64,000 nucleotides of DNA from Turnera subulata (GCA_028386065.3 JAKUCV010006791.1:56110-120109), one strand, 5' to 3'; numbered from the stretch's first letter, positions 1-12,139 are shown. Made by a program: numbers and translations. The notes: generated by a model from the sequence alone, not told the origin.

Positions 1-1
1 A

Positions 2-1971
2 GCAGTGTTGTTCCTGCATGGATTTCCTGAGATATGGTACTCATGGAGGTATCAGATGATTGCTTTAGCAGATGTCGGATACCGTGCTTTGGCAATTGAT
101 TTCAGGGGCTATGGACTTTCTGAGCAGCCACCTGAGCCAGAGAAAGGGCACTTCATGGACCTGGTTGCCGATGTTTCTGCTCTTCTTGACACTCTTGGCC
201 TTAGTAAGGTAACTATCTAACAGGTTATCTCAAATTGCTTCAATTGATTTTGATTAGTAATGACCACAGAGAACACTTTGTATGATGAGTATATTGTTAT
301 TTTGTCTTTAATTTATATCTTTTCTTTTGGAGCTGCAAATTCTTGAAACCAGAATGAATCTCGACAGACAAGATAGAATGAGTTGTCTATATTGTTTCCT
401 ATAGGATCTGTCATCTGGATAAACAGAATGAGTTGACTTTTTATGGTCAGTACCCCAACGAATTGGGTAGAAGGTTATTTTCCAAGGTTGAAAAGTAGCA
501 TCTTCATTATCTTTATCTTGAAAATACTTTAAAATCTGTATAATCTTAATCCCATGATTTGGTCACAAACTGGAGAGGAATGATTCAATTCGTTCTACAG
601 CTAGTAGATATAGCTCTTTGCAGAAGCCTGGACAAGGTGATTCCCACACTTCTGATTACGGTCTGTTCAGAGATCTTTTATAACATTTTTGTTACTACAT
701 GAGTGTCTTAAAACATTAATTCAATAGGTATAACATGTAAGTTCAACTTTGATAACATTAATACAGAACGAAAGAGATTAGATACAACATTCTAGGGCCA
801 AGATAGGTTGTGCAGGCAATGGCCTTATAATCAGCCAAATCTGCTCTAAATGAATGTCTCCTCCACACAGAAGTTCCTCAAGTAAGAGCAAAAATATTTC
901 AGCTCTTACTTTAATTCTCAAGTAGTGCATATAATCGTAATATGCCATTCATCACAGGTTCATATTCAGATTTCACTTCATATTTTTAGCCATGGACTAC
1001 TTCAACTTTTTGCACTGATCTATGGTTATGTTGGAAGTTGAACGGGGATGATTGAAATTCATTTCACAGGTTTTTCTAGTTGGGAAGGATTTCGGGGCAG
1101 TACCGGCTTACTTAGTCGCTGTTCTACACCCTGAAAAAGTTTCTGGTGTCATAACATTAGGCATCCCTTTCATGATGCCAGGTCCACAAGCTGTTCAAAC
1201 TGATCTTATGCCAAAAGGTTTCTATATAACCAGATGGCAGGTAATTTCTTATTGATGACTTGCTGTTGCTTTGAGGTCAAGAAAATTGTTAATTATTGAT
1301 TACAATAACCAGCAATGCTAAATGATATGCCAACTATTCCAGGAACCAGGCAGAGCTGAAGCAGATTTCGGCCGCTTTGATGTTAAGAAGGTCATAAGGA
1401 ACATTTACATTCTCTTCTCTGGAGCTGAGGTACCAACTGCCACAGAGGACCAGGAGATCATGGACTTGTTTGACCCATCTACTCCTCTGCCACCCTGGTT
1501 CTCTGAGGAAGATCTTGCAGCTTATGCATCCTTGTATGAGAATTCCGGATTCGGCTTTCCTCTACAAGTTCCATACAGGTACATAACCAGGAAACATCCT
1601 ATTAGCATAGTTTCCAAATGAATGATAGGATTGCAACATACTAATGCGCCATTGCATTTCTCAGAACATAAGTTCTTCCGTTATCAAAATTCAGAGGTAA
1701 TTAGATTGACACTTTGTGCAGGTGTTGGGCTATAGATAGTGGAATCACCGATCCAAAAGTCACTGTTCCAGCTTTGTTGGTCATGGGTGAAAAGGACTAC
1801 TTCCTAAAGTTCCCTGGTGTAGAAGACTACATTAAGAGTGGGTTAGTGAAGCATTTTGTGCCTGATTTGGATGTGGTTTTCCTGGAAGAAGGGAACCACT
1901 TTGTTCAAGAAAAACTTCCACAGCAAGTGAATGAGCTCATCATCAACTTTATTTGCAAACACAGTGACTGA
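2..1971 (+). CDS. EH-A: epoxide hydrolase-like alpha/beta hydrolase, 5'-partial
   Basis: Four exons are visible: <2-208, 1070-1240, 1343-1578 and 1722-1971, all with GT..AG introns and phases that join without a stop; the first exon lies outside the window. The protein shows the oxyanion motif HGFPEIWYSW, the FRGYGLSEQPPEPEKG segment, a nucleophile elbow VGKDFGA (Asp nucleophile), lid tyrosines in FYITRWQ and QVPYR, the acid Asp in MGEKDYF and the catalytic His in EEGNHFVQEK. This order is that of plant soluble epoxide hydrolases, which hydrolyse epoxides (fatty-acid or xenobiotic) to diols in the cytosol or peroxisome. The usual HDWG at the elbow is KDFG here, so substrate use may differ. 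It ends KHSD before a TGA. It pairs with EH-B 0.5 kb downstream in the same direction. Functional status is inferred from the intact frame. Confidence 0.85.
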
Positions 1972-2189
1972 TGGGGGCAGCTCCATGAGTTCAGGAATGC
2001 TTTGAGACATGGTGGAAACCAAAGTCCAAGCTTTTGGACAAATAGATGGAAAAAATAGTTTTCTTTGAATAATCTAATGCTCTAGGCATAAACATGTAAT
2101 GCACTGAAGAAGTTCCTTAGTTTCCTTTTCCCTGTCGATTTCTGAGCAATAAATTAGTCTGCTCTTTCCTTTATTAAGAATTTGTTGTA

Positions 2190-2478
2190 TTCTGAATTAT
2201 TAAAATGCATGTGACTCATGAGTTAAGTTAATAAATTTGGCTTTGTTGAAGAATCAAGCTATACATCACCTCCTATGAGCATTTCTTGGAGATTTAAGTC
2301 CAACATCAATAAATTAATGCAGGTTCAAAAAATCAATTACATTATTGCCCTGTTGTGTAAAGAATATGATTTAGATTGACTGGGTGGGAGAGTTCCATGT
2401 TCTTTTTTGTCCTTATTACACTTTAGCTAAGAGTTCAGTGCCTGTGAGCCACTCAGGTCTTTGAACTCTCTCACAACC
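2190..2478 (+). promoter_or_regulatory. EH-B 5' flank, a repeated promoter block
   Basis: This stretch upstream of the EH-B start is repeated, with modest changes, before E1 (about 11738-11925), before E2 (about 17405-17676) and before EH-D (about 22660-22888). Shared landmarks are the ATGCATGTGACTCATGAG block (absent before E1) and a TGGAGATTTAAGT-like block, then CTAAGAGT..CAGTGCCTGTGAG just before the start codon. It therefore travelled with the gene during tandem duplication and probably carries the core promoter and 5' UTR. No TATA box is claimed. Confidence 0.5.
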
Positions 2479-3946
2479 ATGGAACAGATCAAACACACCC
2501 ACGTTGAAGTAAGAGGACTAAAACTCCATATAGCAGAGACAGGATCTGGTATTAGTCCATTTTACATATGTTTGACTTTTAGATCTTTCAACTATTTTGT
2601 GAATCAATAATGGGAAATCTTTTGAGCAGGTAATAAGGTGGTGTTGTTCCTCCATGGATTCCCAGAAATATGGTACGCTTGGAGGCACCAAATGCTAGCT
2701 GTTGCAAGTGCTGGCTACAGAGCAATAGCCTTTGACTTCAGGGGCTATGGATTATCTGAGCTGCCGCCTGAGCCAGAGAAAGGCACCTTCATGGATCTTG
2801 TTGATGATACTATTTCCCTTCTTGACAGTCTTGGAATTAGTAAGGTAATACACAAATTAATTGATCTCCTAGCTAAGATCGAGAAGGGTATTATAGATAA
2901 GAGATAGTTATGTTAGTTATTTCTGTTTCACAGGTTTATCTTGTTGGAGCTGACCTTGGATCTTTTCCAGCTTACATGGTGGCTTCCCTCTATCCTGAGA
3001 GAGTGTTAGGTCTCGTTTCACTTGGTATTCCTTTTCTCTTACCAGGTCCTACTTATGGTGTCCAAACTGATCTCATGCCTAAAGGTTTCTATGTCCTCAG
3101 GTGGCAGGTATACTAACTTCATTTTTCTTGATTAGAATCATTGCTTGTTCAAGCACTTAATTAGTGTTGCTTGTGATTTTCAACTGTCCAAATCCAGGAG
3201 CCAGGGAGGGCCGAAGCGGATTTCGGACGCTTCGATATGAAGACAGTAATAAGGAACATCTACATTCTCTTCTCAGGAAGTGAGCTACCAACAGCTAGAG
3301 ATGACCAGGAGATCATGGACCTGGTTGACCCATCTACTCCCTTACCACCATGGTTTACTGAGGAGGACCTTGCAACTTATGCTTCCTTATATGAGAATTC
3401 CGGATTTCGGTTCCCATTACAAGTTCCATACAGGTAACTAGGCAAACCCCTCAAGAAGAAACAAGTTCTTATTAGGCATATCATGAAGTTCATATCATGA
3501 AAAATTGGCAGCCTCAGTTGTAGGCTGTGGAGGCTAATTGGAGCCTTATATTCTACATCCAACACTCAAATAGTACTTTTGCGTCAATTATGTTTTGGCC
3601 TAAGTTCTCCTAACCATTCATCTTTGTTACACCAAGTAATGGATTGGTCCTGATAGTTTGAGAAATTTTGCTGGCTTGATTAATTTTCTGCAGGAGTATG
3701 GGGATCGATTGTGGAATAACCGATCCAAAGGTGACAGCTCCAACATTGCAGATAATTGGTGAGCAGGACTACGTTCTGAAACTCACTGGCATGGTGGAAT
3801 ACATAAAGAGTATGCAAGGGAAGCATTTTGTGGCTGGCTTGGAGATTGTGTTCCTTGATGAAGGGAACCATTTTATGCATGAAAAAATTCCAGAGCAGGT
3901 CAATGAGCTGCTCATCAACTTCCTCAACAAACACAGTAGTGATTAG
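2479..3946 (+). CDS. EH-B: complete epoxide hydrolase-like alpha/beta hydrolase
   Basis: Five exons, 2479-2548, 2630-2844, 2934-3107, 3198-3433 and 3694-3946, join in frame to 315 residues starting MEQIKHTHVEVRGLKLHIAE and ending before TAG. All introns are GT..AG. Length matches plant soluble epoxide hydrolases (about 310-320 aa). Visible: HGFPEIWYAW (oxyanion hole), FRGYGLSELPPEPEKG, nucleophile elbow VGADLGS with the Asp, lid tyrosines in FYVLRWQ and QVPYR, acid Asp in IGEQDYV and His in DEGNHFMHEK. The start is chosen because the next residues match the family N-terminus and the same start recurs in E1 and E2. The elbow lacks the HDW of typical members (ADL), a real departure. It differs from EH-A in exon 5 (SMGIDCGITD against CWAIDSGITD), so A and B are separate paralogues. 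Confidence 0.9.
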
Positions 3947-4371
3947 CTAGCTAGCACACTTGGCTAGCTAACTGCTAATTTTTCGGTTAAAAGCTATTTT
4001 ATGTCAATTTTATTATTGTTGTGTTGCCCCTCTAGTTTTTATTTGCACGGATGTTGTTCTTAAACTCTTAGAAAGCCAATTATTGTTGTTATTGTTGGAG
4101 TTCAAGCTTCATTAGGTTTGAAACCTAATCAGCCTAACATGTTGTATCATTTAAGTCTTAATCTATTGTTCATGATTGAATCTTAAGCTAATTACTTCAA
4201 GCTGAACTAATTATTGTTGTTATTTTTCCCCGGCTGTCCTAGGATGGGCACGTGTTATATGGACATGCATGTTTATTGAATTGTTTAGTAATTACGCAAA
4301 ATTTAATTTTTTTCGTTTCTAAAAATAAAAAACGTTATCGAACAACAATTTTGTTGCCATAAAAGCACCTA

Positions 4372-4425
4372 GGTATGGTGGGTGAGTCTCCCAACGGGAA
4401 TTTTCTATATACACGAAACAGAACC
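4372..4425 (-). repeat. SINE-like 3' fragment
   Basis: Reverse-complemented, this stretch matches the right part of the SINE-like element at about 30714-30830 (GTATA.AGAAAATT.CC followed by TTGGGAGACTCACCC). Only the tail of the element is present, without the promoter boxes. Confidence 0.4.
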
Positions 4426-4449
4426 ACGTCGCTTATCACTTGGACCAAC

Positions 4450-5417
4450 TCCACATTCAGGGACGGATCCAACATGTAGTCACCGTAGGCAGGTGACTAC
4501 ACTGGATTTTTGGAAAAAAAGTATTATTATAGCAATACAATATATATATGACTAGTGTTTTAATTAGGAATGTGAATTTTAGATTTGCATTCCAATTTGG
4601 ATTGTGTGTGTATTTTTTCATTTACTTCCTTACTTCTATATATAGTTCTGTAGTTGTATTAGAATTCTAATCTGATTTGTTTTTAGTTTTCTAGTGAATC
4701 TCATTAGTATTTAAGTTTCTAATAATCTTTAAGATATCCACCTTGATTATTTTTGTAATAATTCACAAAAAAATCTGGTAGAAATTTCCTAACCAAACTA
4801 AAACTAGATAGAATTGTTATCCCAAAAGTTTTAAGAACTCTCGTTAATTTGGGGAATCTAATCATTTTATGTATTTATCCCGGACAATAAATTGCAAAAC
4901 CAAATAATTTTATTATTTCTATGTTAAAAAATATTCTTTTGTAATGAGGAATCTAACCAAGAGAGTCCTTAAAAAAATTAATTTAATTTAGTTTGACGAA
5001 TAAGTTAGAGACAAAAAGTTGAGATGAATTATACTAGCCAATTGTATTTTAGTGAAATTTTTTAAAATCATAATATCTTGTTGTATTTGCATGATATTAA
5101 TATGGAATTTAAATACAACTCTTTTTCTTAAGAAGATTTAAATATTAAATTTTAACTTTTAAAAAATTAATGTAACATTATCCTTAGATTTAGTTAAATG
5201 ATTCATATTTCTTAAAACTAATTACCGAGATTTTGATTATTATAGCGAAGGAGCCACATTTATTCTTAATTTTTGCTTGGTTATTTAACAACTATTTGAT
5301 TTCAAAGAAAGCTAAATTTGTTATACCACAAAAAAAAGAAAGCTAAATTTGTTTATTAAATATCTTTTTTTTATGCCTACACTAAATAATATTCCTGGAT
5401 CCGTCACTGTCCACATT
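4450..5417. mobile_element. Non-autonomous hAT-type DNA transposon with 8-bp target duplication
   Basis: The element runs 4458-5409 (952 bp). Its ends are the inverted repeats CAGGGACGGATCCA (4458-4471) and TGGATCCGTCACTG (5396-5409), 14 bp with one mismatch. Both sides carry the identical 8-bp duplication TCCACATT (4450-4457 and 5410-5417). An 8-bp duplication with CAGGG.CGGA ends is the hAT signature. The inside is AT-rich with no long open frame, so it encodes no transposase. Confidence 0.85.
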
Positions 5418-5487
5418 CGTACATTGACCCATTTACGAATGGTTGTATCTAGTCTTGGTGTTTTTATTGTTTATTGCGAATTTTAAG

Positions 5488-6663
5488 GAATTGGGTTTTT
5501 TTTTTTTTTTGAGAATCAAAGTCAATTTCATTTATAAAACCAAACTAGAGTAAAAACTCTTGAATACAAATAGCAGATGCTATAGGAATGAATGAAGTAC
5601 AACAGATACTTCAGTGTAGTTTCCAGAAATACTATGGGGGAAAACAAACTCCCCAGTAACTGCAGAGAGACTTAGATTCTAAAGAAAGATTACAGTTTGT
5701 GATATGCTGAATACTACAGAATCTTAATCTTAACTCTGAGCTAATATCCACAACAACCAGCCCTGCAGGTGAACGAAAGCAATTGGTGAAATGCCTCCGG
5801 TTACGCTCCCGCCAAATATGGTATATACATGCATTCCAAGCTAGTCTCAAGATCATAGATCGAAGACATTTTTTCTGCAGATTTGAAACTGCCCAGGGAA
5901 ATTCAACAGACCAATCACCAATATTTCTAGTAATATGATAGGAAGAGAGTAAGCTAGACCAAACTTCAGAGGAGAAGGGGCATTGAAAGTATAAGTGATC
6001 ACGAGTTTCTGCTGCTTGTGAGCATAAGAGGTAGGATGAATCAGTAGTAATACCCCAGGTTTGCAATCTGTCACGAGTGCTTAGACGGTTAAGAATAGCA
6101 AGCCAGCCAATAAAGTTGTGCTTAGGTATAAAGTGAGAAGACCATAGAAGTTTGAACCAAGGCACTCGAGCTTTTTTACAACGGATAGACTCCCAGGCAC
6201 TGCTAACAGAAAAGACTCCTGAAACAGTTAGTGTCCATTGCAATTGATCGGGGGAAGAAGATGGGAGAATAGCTGAGGTTGCTTCAGCTTCAAGTTGAGC
6301 CATTAAAGGGAGTCGGGAAGAAGGCCAAGACCAAGCTCCATTGTGAATTAAGGTACTCACAGAAGCATGCAGTGGAATTTTAGAGCCAGAAAGTAATGGG
6401 GCAGAAATTAGGGACTGCAAGTTTCCACGGGGGTGCCAGTTATCCCACCAAACATAAGTATTTTCACCGTTGCCAATTGCATGAAAGATTGTAGAAGAGA
6501 AATACTGCCTGAGCTTGAAAATTTTTTGAAGGCTCCAAGCGCAGTCAGGTGGAGTGGGCAGACTCCATAAACTTCGTCCCCTAAGAAAACTTAATGAGTT
6601 GGATTTTAATTTCCCAGGTAAAGGATCGTCTTTGCATTGACCTTGTGGGATCTTTGAATTGGG
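5488..6663 (-). mobile_element. 5'-truncated LINE with reverse-transcriptase zinc-binding domain
   Basis: On the minus strand an open frame (about 6655-5632) encodes the C-terminal part of a plant L1-type ORF2. It includes RGRSLWSLPTPPDCAWSLQK, VWWDNWHP, a zf-RVT segment (FIGWLAILNRLSTRDRL, LLCSQAAETRDHLYFQCPFS) and a WRERNRR tail. No reverse-transcriptase core remains, so the copy is 5'-truncated. The 3' end is a poly(A) tract, seen as T on the plus strand at 5496-5510. The 8-mer GAATTGGG flanks both sides (5488-5495 and 6656-6663) and is the likely target duplication, though this is short for a LINE. The open frame is surprisingly free of stops, suggesting a fairly recent insertion. Confidence 0.8.
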
Positions 6664-8083
6664 GAGCCGCAAAGTGTTACCTTTCCACCCATCACTCTAA
6701 AAGGAACTGATCTTGTGGAGTCTAGTTGTTTGTTTTTTTTTTCCTGAGAGTAAGTCTAACTGTTATTAAAATGGGAGCAAAGAGTAGTTTTTGCTGATTT
6801 GCTTTTGGTTTTCTCTACACCGGCCAAACCAATTCTATTACGGTGAATTTGAATTATGATGTGACTCAGTAGTCACTATTTATTCAATATTTTTTCTTTA
6901 CATGTGATATGCGTTAAGTCATCTCTATAATGACTTCTCTTATATATTCCTTCTTCATCTCATCTCTAATAAAGTTTGTCGTTGATATAAAAAATATATA
7001 TAAAAAAAACATAAGGTCTCCTATCTAAACCTCTTAATTTTTTTCCCTCCTTTTTTTTTCTCTCCTCCCGTTTAAGCTTGTTTCTTTTTCTACTATTCTA
7101 TAATTATATGTTTCCAGCTTTACTTTTTCTACTACTTCTCTATGATAAGCCCTAATAGATTGTACTAATTATTTACTACTTTTTACTTTTTTTACAAAAT
7201 CTCTTTTGAGTCATGTTTTCAAGTGCTCTATGTATGTTCTTGAATGGTGGGTGTAACCCTGCAAGGCTTGCTATGAATATTACTTTGCTTCCGCTTTGTT
7301 GAAAGTTTAGTTGATGTAGAAATTCCTGATTTAAGTTTTTTCGTTCAACACTTATGAGAAAATGGGAATCTACTTCACTCATTCCAATCCTTCTATGGTG
7401 TTTCTTTCTTTTGAATAGACCCTTAAAGACACTTTGAGGCTTATATCACAGATTTTCCTCTCAAAAATTCACGTAGTAAGAAATCATCTGATAAAATAAG
7501 ATATTAAAGAGAAGTTTTCATTCTGGGTCCAAGCAAACAATTTACTGAGCATGAAGTTTTATAGTTATGGACCAATATATAGCTTTATACTCACAATTCT
7601 ACTCCCTTTTACCAGTTGGGCTTTCCTGGGTTACTTGTATTGGAGGGTGCCACCATAACTCCCAAATAAGGACACAACACTTCATAGTTTTCTATATTGA
7701 ACAAAGTTCCGTTATCACAACGTGAACAACGCGCAGCACTAAACACTAACCTTTCACACTACCAACCTCGTCATACAGGCAGACTGTGCTGAGACTAAGC
7801 AAGACTAACTTGCACAAGCAGGTCGTGCAGAACCCGAGTTAGGAAAGATAGAAAGACTCACAAAGAATAGTAATAAGACAACAAATAAGAAAAGAGAGAA
7901 TACACTTTTAGAATACTCAGAGAGAAATGCTAGAAAGCTCTAATGCTTGGGATGCTTTTTCCATTAGAAAGTAGGGCCTTTATATAGGCTACAAAATTAA
8001 TAACTAACCTAGAAATTTGGAAACTAACAATCTCCTTCAAACTTTGAAAAATAGATAAACCTAACTAATATCTAATCTAGATA
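6664..8083. other. AT-rich spacer without a recognisable gene
   Basis: No convincing coding frame. A block at about 6838-6900 (ATTATGATGTGACTCAGTAG onward) recurs on the same strand at about 10317-10375, so it is a dispersed repeat lying on both sides of the Mutator-like element. The rest is low-complexity T-rich sequence. Confidence 0.5.
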
Positions 8084-9811
8084 TTTTAAATAAGGTTAAA
8101 AGACGCAGTGTGTCCTTTCACTTTTTTGATTTCAATGTTTGTGTCCTTCTTCTTTTTATTTCAAACATTTTGTCCCCGAACTTGTTGGATATGAAACAAT
8201 GTCGTCCAAATTCCCTACAATTGCCGGTTGACCAATCACAGTCCGCCACACGTCTTGGGGGGCCGGGCCCGACGTCCAGGTGGAAAATATTTTAATCCCC
8301 TCCCTTTATTTTCCAAAAAATTGGGTTTTTTTAGAAAAAGAAAGAAAGGGGAATTTTTTTTTATTGGTGGGGAGAGTTAGTGTGCTGTGGGGCCCACCTC
8401 AACCCTAATTTTCTTCCTTCTCTTCTGCGTCTTTTGGCCATTCTTTTCTTTTCTTTCAGAACATCCACTGCCTCCTCCCTTGGTTATACAGAGAACACAA
8501 GAAAATCTTAGATCTAGCACCTTCTCTCAAATCCATTTAGAATAATCTTGTAATGAAATCAAGTAATACTGGGATAATGGCAATTTAACGGCCAAAGATG
8601 TGAGATGAAGCCAAATCTGAGTTGTCCACACTTGCCGGCGAGCAACCCGAGGAGAAGAAGAGTTTATGCGCCGTCGTCCAGATCTATCAAGTCCTTCGAA
8701 GGGCGTTCCTAGGTGTGCCTCCACTGGAGCAAAAGCGGCCGCTCGCTCCCGTTGCCACCGCGCTTCACCAAACCGGAGAGCACTGGAATGGTGGATTCTA
8801 ACCATCACAAGTTGGATGCCTGCTTACCCGCTGGATACTTTTGCGAAGGAGATGTAGATCGAGGTCGATGTTGCAGTCACAAATGCAGCTTTTTTGGTTA
8901 TAAAGGTGTAGGTATACATATCTGCGAGTAATTAGTGGATGTTTACATGAAGATATATATATTGATGCTTCTATAGGTAGCACTGAGAAATAAAAGAGGT
9001 ATTGTCACCTGAGTTTGTTTATTTTGTTCATTGTTATCCAAAAGCAGCAAATAACATGGGAGGTAATTAGTTTCAAGTGCCTCTTGTGTTGGCAGTTTAT
9101 ATCTTCTACTTGATTGATATGTACTTCGACAAATATGTATATGAGAATGCATTAATAGATGAAAAAGAGTTGATCCCACAAATTGTGTGCTGTGTGAAGG
9201 ATATAACCGATCCATAAATGCAAAAGATGGCTTGTCAGCTCTAAAGAAAACTGTTACATAATCTACAGAGTCAATGGACATGCATTTTTAACGTCCGGAA
9301 GGAAAATTGGGTTCCTAGTGGGTTGTTGCTTCAAATTTCATCTTCTCATGGTTTCTCATGTTAGTGCCAGAAAGTAAGTAGACCCATTTAATAATCCATC
9401 GAAATGATTTTAATCATTTTATATTATTAAAAAACTAAATTTAATTTTCATTTTTATTTGTATTTAATATTTTGTGAAAAAAAGAAAAGAAACTGGTGTT
9501 AATTTAATTGTGAGGGGGCCTCGTGGACATGTGTTGAATTCTGATTAGGCATAAATAACCGGTTACTTTTTTTTCCTTTTCCTCCTTTTCTGAAAAACCC
9601 CGATTTTTTTGAAAATAAAGGGAGGGGATTAAAACATTTTCCACCTAGAGGACTGTGATTGGTCAACCGGCAATTGTAGGGAATTTGGACGACATTGATT
9701 CATATCCAACAGGTTCGGGGACATAATAATTGAAATAAAAAAAAAAAGGGACACAAACATTGAAATCGAAAAAGTGAAAGGACACACTGCGTCTTTTAAC
9801 CTTTTAAATAA
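8084..9811. mobile_element. Mutator-like element with long inverted repeats (possible Pack-MULE)
   Basis: Long terminal inverted repeats of about 240 bp face each other: 8094-8340 begins GGTTAAAAGACGCAGTGTGT and about 9590-9801 is its reverse complement, with a gap of about 36 bp in the right arm near 9647. The element (8094-9801, 1708 bp) is flanked by the perfect direct repeat TTTTAAATAA (8084-8093 and 9802-9811). TSDs of 9-11 bp and long inverted repeats define Mutator-like elements. No MURA transposase is visible. The core at 8390-8930 is GC-richer than its surroundings and may be captured host sequence. Confidence 0.88.
8620..8935. other. GC-rich internal segment of the Mutator-like element, possibly captured
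   Basis: Short open frames exist on both strands (plus 8666-8857 and 8713-8931; minus 8808-8527) but none is recognisable and none has a clear splice structure. The local composition (for example CGCCGTCGTCC and GCGGCCGCTCGCTCC runs) differs from the AT-rich remainder, which is what a captured exon would look like. No function is assigned. Confidence 0.35.
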
Positions 9812-11297
9812 TAACAACCTAAGACCAAATCTAGATAATAACTACCTAGATACAATCAAGATAACTAAATCCTAATCTTTGACTAGATAATAATAACAAC
9901 CAAAATCAAATCCTTGGTGTTGGATATTTAACACTCTATTATCCAATCTATGTCACTCAAAAATGCCAAAATCCTAAAACGATTCTCCAATTATTCATCC
10001 ATACTCCACACTCATTTTGTTACCAACCTCCATATATATTTCCCACTAACTACCAAAATACCAAGTTGATTTTTGACTCAACCCACAAAAATTCACACAA
10101 ATCTTGGTAAAAAAGAAATCCCGTCACACAAAAATCCAAAATGTAACTGAAAGAGTAAGAGAGAATATAAAACCTAAAACCTAACCTGTCATTCCATTCT
10201 CATTTTAGAATAATTTTTTCTTAATATATTTCAATTTTACATCTTCTAAATTTATATTTTGTTCATGTGTATTTTGGTAGTTTTGAATGTTGTATTATAT
10301 TTATTCTAAAATTTGAATTATGATGTGACTCAGTAGTCACTATTTAATCAATATTTTTTCTTTACATGTATAAAAAAACATAAACTATATGCTATGTATT
10401 TTTTTCTTAACGTTATATATATTTGCACACAGTGAACGTATATACTCCCATGGATATATGCAAGCTTTGATGATCTTGATTGATCTCATTTCTTTCTTTT
10501 TTGCTTTTTGTTTCTTTTTTTTTCTTCTCTTCTCCTCTTCCTTTTACTATTTCCATTTCTAAATCATATATTTGTTTAATTGCCATTATTGTTTGTTTGA
10601 TTGATGTTTCTGCTGATATTACATAGTTGCACCACCCGGTTATGTACTAAAAAAGTTTCATTTTTTATTACTTGTGTTATCTTCTCTCTTAACTGTATTA
10701 TTGTGCTAGGTTGATCATGCAAGCTTTGTTCATCCTGATCTCTTTCTTATTTTTATCTATTTGCCTCTTGCCATCATTGTTTGTTTGCTTGTATATGCTC
10801 TTTTTGTAGGTTAATTATCTTACTCATTGGCCTTGCACCCGCGGTTTTAAAATTATCAGTGTTTGCTTCAATTTCTCAATATTTGGTTTGTGTGTTTTTG
10901 TTGTCTTGAATCTTTTTGGCAACTCCCTAGCCCGTGAAGGAAAAATGGGTGTTTGGCTCCTTATCATCTAAAAAGAAGGAAAAAAAAAACCCCGCTCATC
11001 ATCAGTGTTACATTACAATATTAGAAAAGTTGTAAGAAAGAGTATAGAGTGAAAATGGAAGGATAAAGAATGTAAAAAGTTATGCCTAAGGGCATCTATG
11101 TCAATAGTACTTGGTATATGCATGCTAAGTGATTATTGATTTACTAACCTTACAATTTATGCTTTGATCAAAATTCCATATTTTGTTTGACATTACAAAT
11201 TTCAAGTATACAGCATATTACCTCATAAAATGCACAGCAAATACATGTTATCTTTTTCCATTTAGCTTCCTAGAGTATTTTGTTTTTTTATGTAGCG
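9812..11297. other. AT-rich spacer
   Basis: No gene found. It contains the second copy of the dispersed repeat noted at 6838-6900 (here about 10317-10375) and T-rich tracts. Confidence 0.5.
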
Positions 11298-11420
11298 AAG
11301 GTGACGTCTTATACCACTGTAAGCGCTCGTTGAGTCCGGTGGTTTGTCCTGACTCTGGACTGGAGGAGCCTCCCCTCAACCTAAACTTTTATCAACAAAA
11401 AAAGGTGACGTCTTATACCA
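11298..11420 (+). mobile_element. Tiny retroposed fragment with 19-bp target duplication
   Basis: An 85-bp insert (11317-11401) ending in an A run is flanked by two exact copies of AAGGTGACGTCTTATACCA (11298-11316 and 11402-11420). The long perfect duplication and the A-tail show target-primed reverse transcription, that is, a severely 5'-truncated LINE or a SINE. The insert is too short to name its family. Confidence 0.8.
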
Positions 11421-11464
11421 ACGAAACCACTGAAAATGACATATTACATTTTGTACAACCAGCT

Positions 11465-11640
11465 TTAATAAATCAATTAGTATAGTTTAGAAAATAAAAA
11501 TATCAATAATAAAATATAAAATTTTTTTATATTAACATCTTATTTATTCAAACTATCTCTTGCCTAGTTATTTAATAATGAAGTTATATATTAAAACTAA
11601 AACAATAGATGAGTCACAAGAATTCAAGAGGCCACTAACT
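11465..11640. repeat. Dispersed AT-rich repeat, second copy near 25070-25235
   Basis: This block (AATCAATTAGTATAGT..., CTATCTCTTGCCTAGTTATT, ...AACTAAAACAATAGATGAGT) recurs with substitutions at about 25070-25235, downstream of EH-D. It marks the edges of the duplicated EH blocks. Confidence 0.45.
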
Positions 11641-11925
11641 AAAAAATCTTAAAACGAATAAATGGAGTAACAAAGAGTGGAGGATCCACGATTAAAAAGA
11701 TTAAACAATCCATGCACGATTAAAAAAAAAGCTATGCATTACCTCCTATGAGCATTCCTTGGAGATTTAAGTGCGACATCAGTTAAATTATTGCCCTTTT
11801 GTCCAAAAGAATATGCTCTGGACTGATCTGGTTAGGAGAGTTTCATATTCTTCTTTGTCCTTATTACATTTTAGCTAAGAGTCAAGTGCCTGTGAATCAC
11901 TCAGGTCTTTTGTACTCTCACAACC

Positions 11926-12128
11926 ATGGAACAGATCAAGCAGACCCACATTGAAGTAAAGAGTACTAGAACTGCATGTAGCCAGAGCCAGGATCTGGTA
12001 TCATTCCATTTTACAATAATTTCTTCTATTTGGTTGACTTTCTTGAAGATGGCAACCATCTATTTTATGCATGAAAAAATTCCATAGCGGGTTAATGAGC
12101 TCCTTATCAAACAAACACAGTGCATGAT
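11926..12128 (+). pseudogene. E1: internally deleted EH-B-type relic
   Basis: EH-B exon 1 (MEQIKQTHIEVKS...) starts at ATG 11926 and is followed, after a short piece of intron 1, directly by the end of exon 5 (DGNH..FMHEKIP, then TAG where EH-B has a Gln codon, then RVNELLIK). Exons 2-4 and most of exon 5 are missing. Nucleophile, lid and acid residues are gone, so it cannot be an enzyme. The same deletion occurs in E2, so the deletion preceded the duplication that made E1 and E2. Confidence 0.85.
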
Positions 12129-12139
12129 TAGCTAGCACA

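Noticed and set aside
8943..9281. 112-codon minus-strand open frame inside the Mutator-like element
   Set aside because: No recognisable domain or splice context; not called as a gene.
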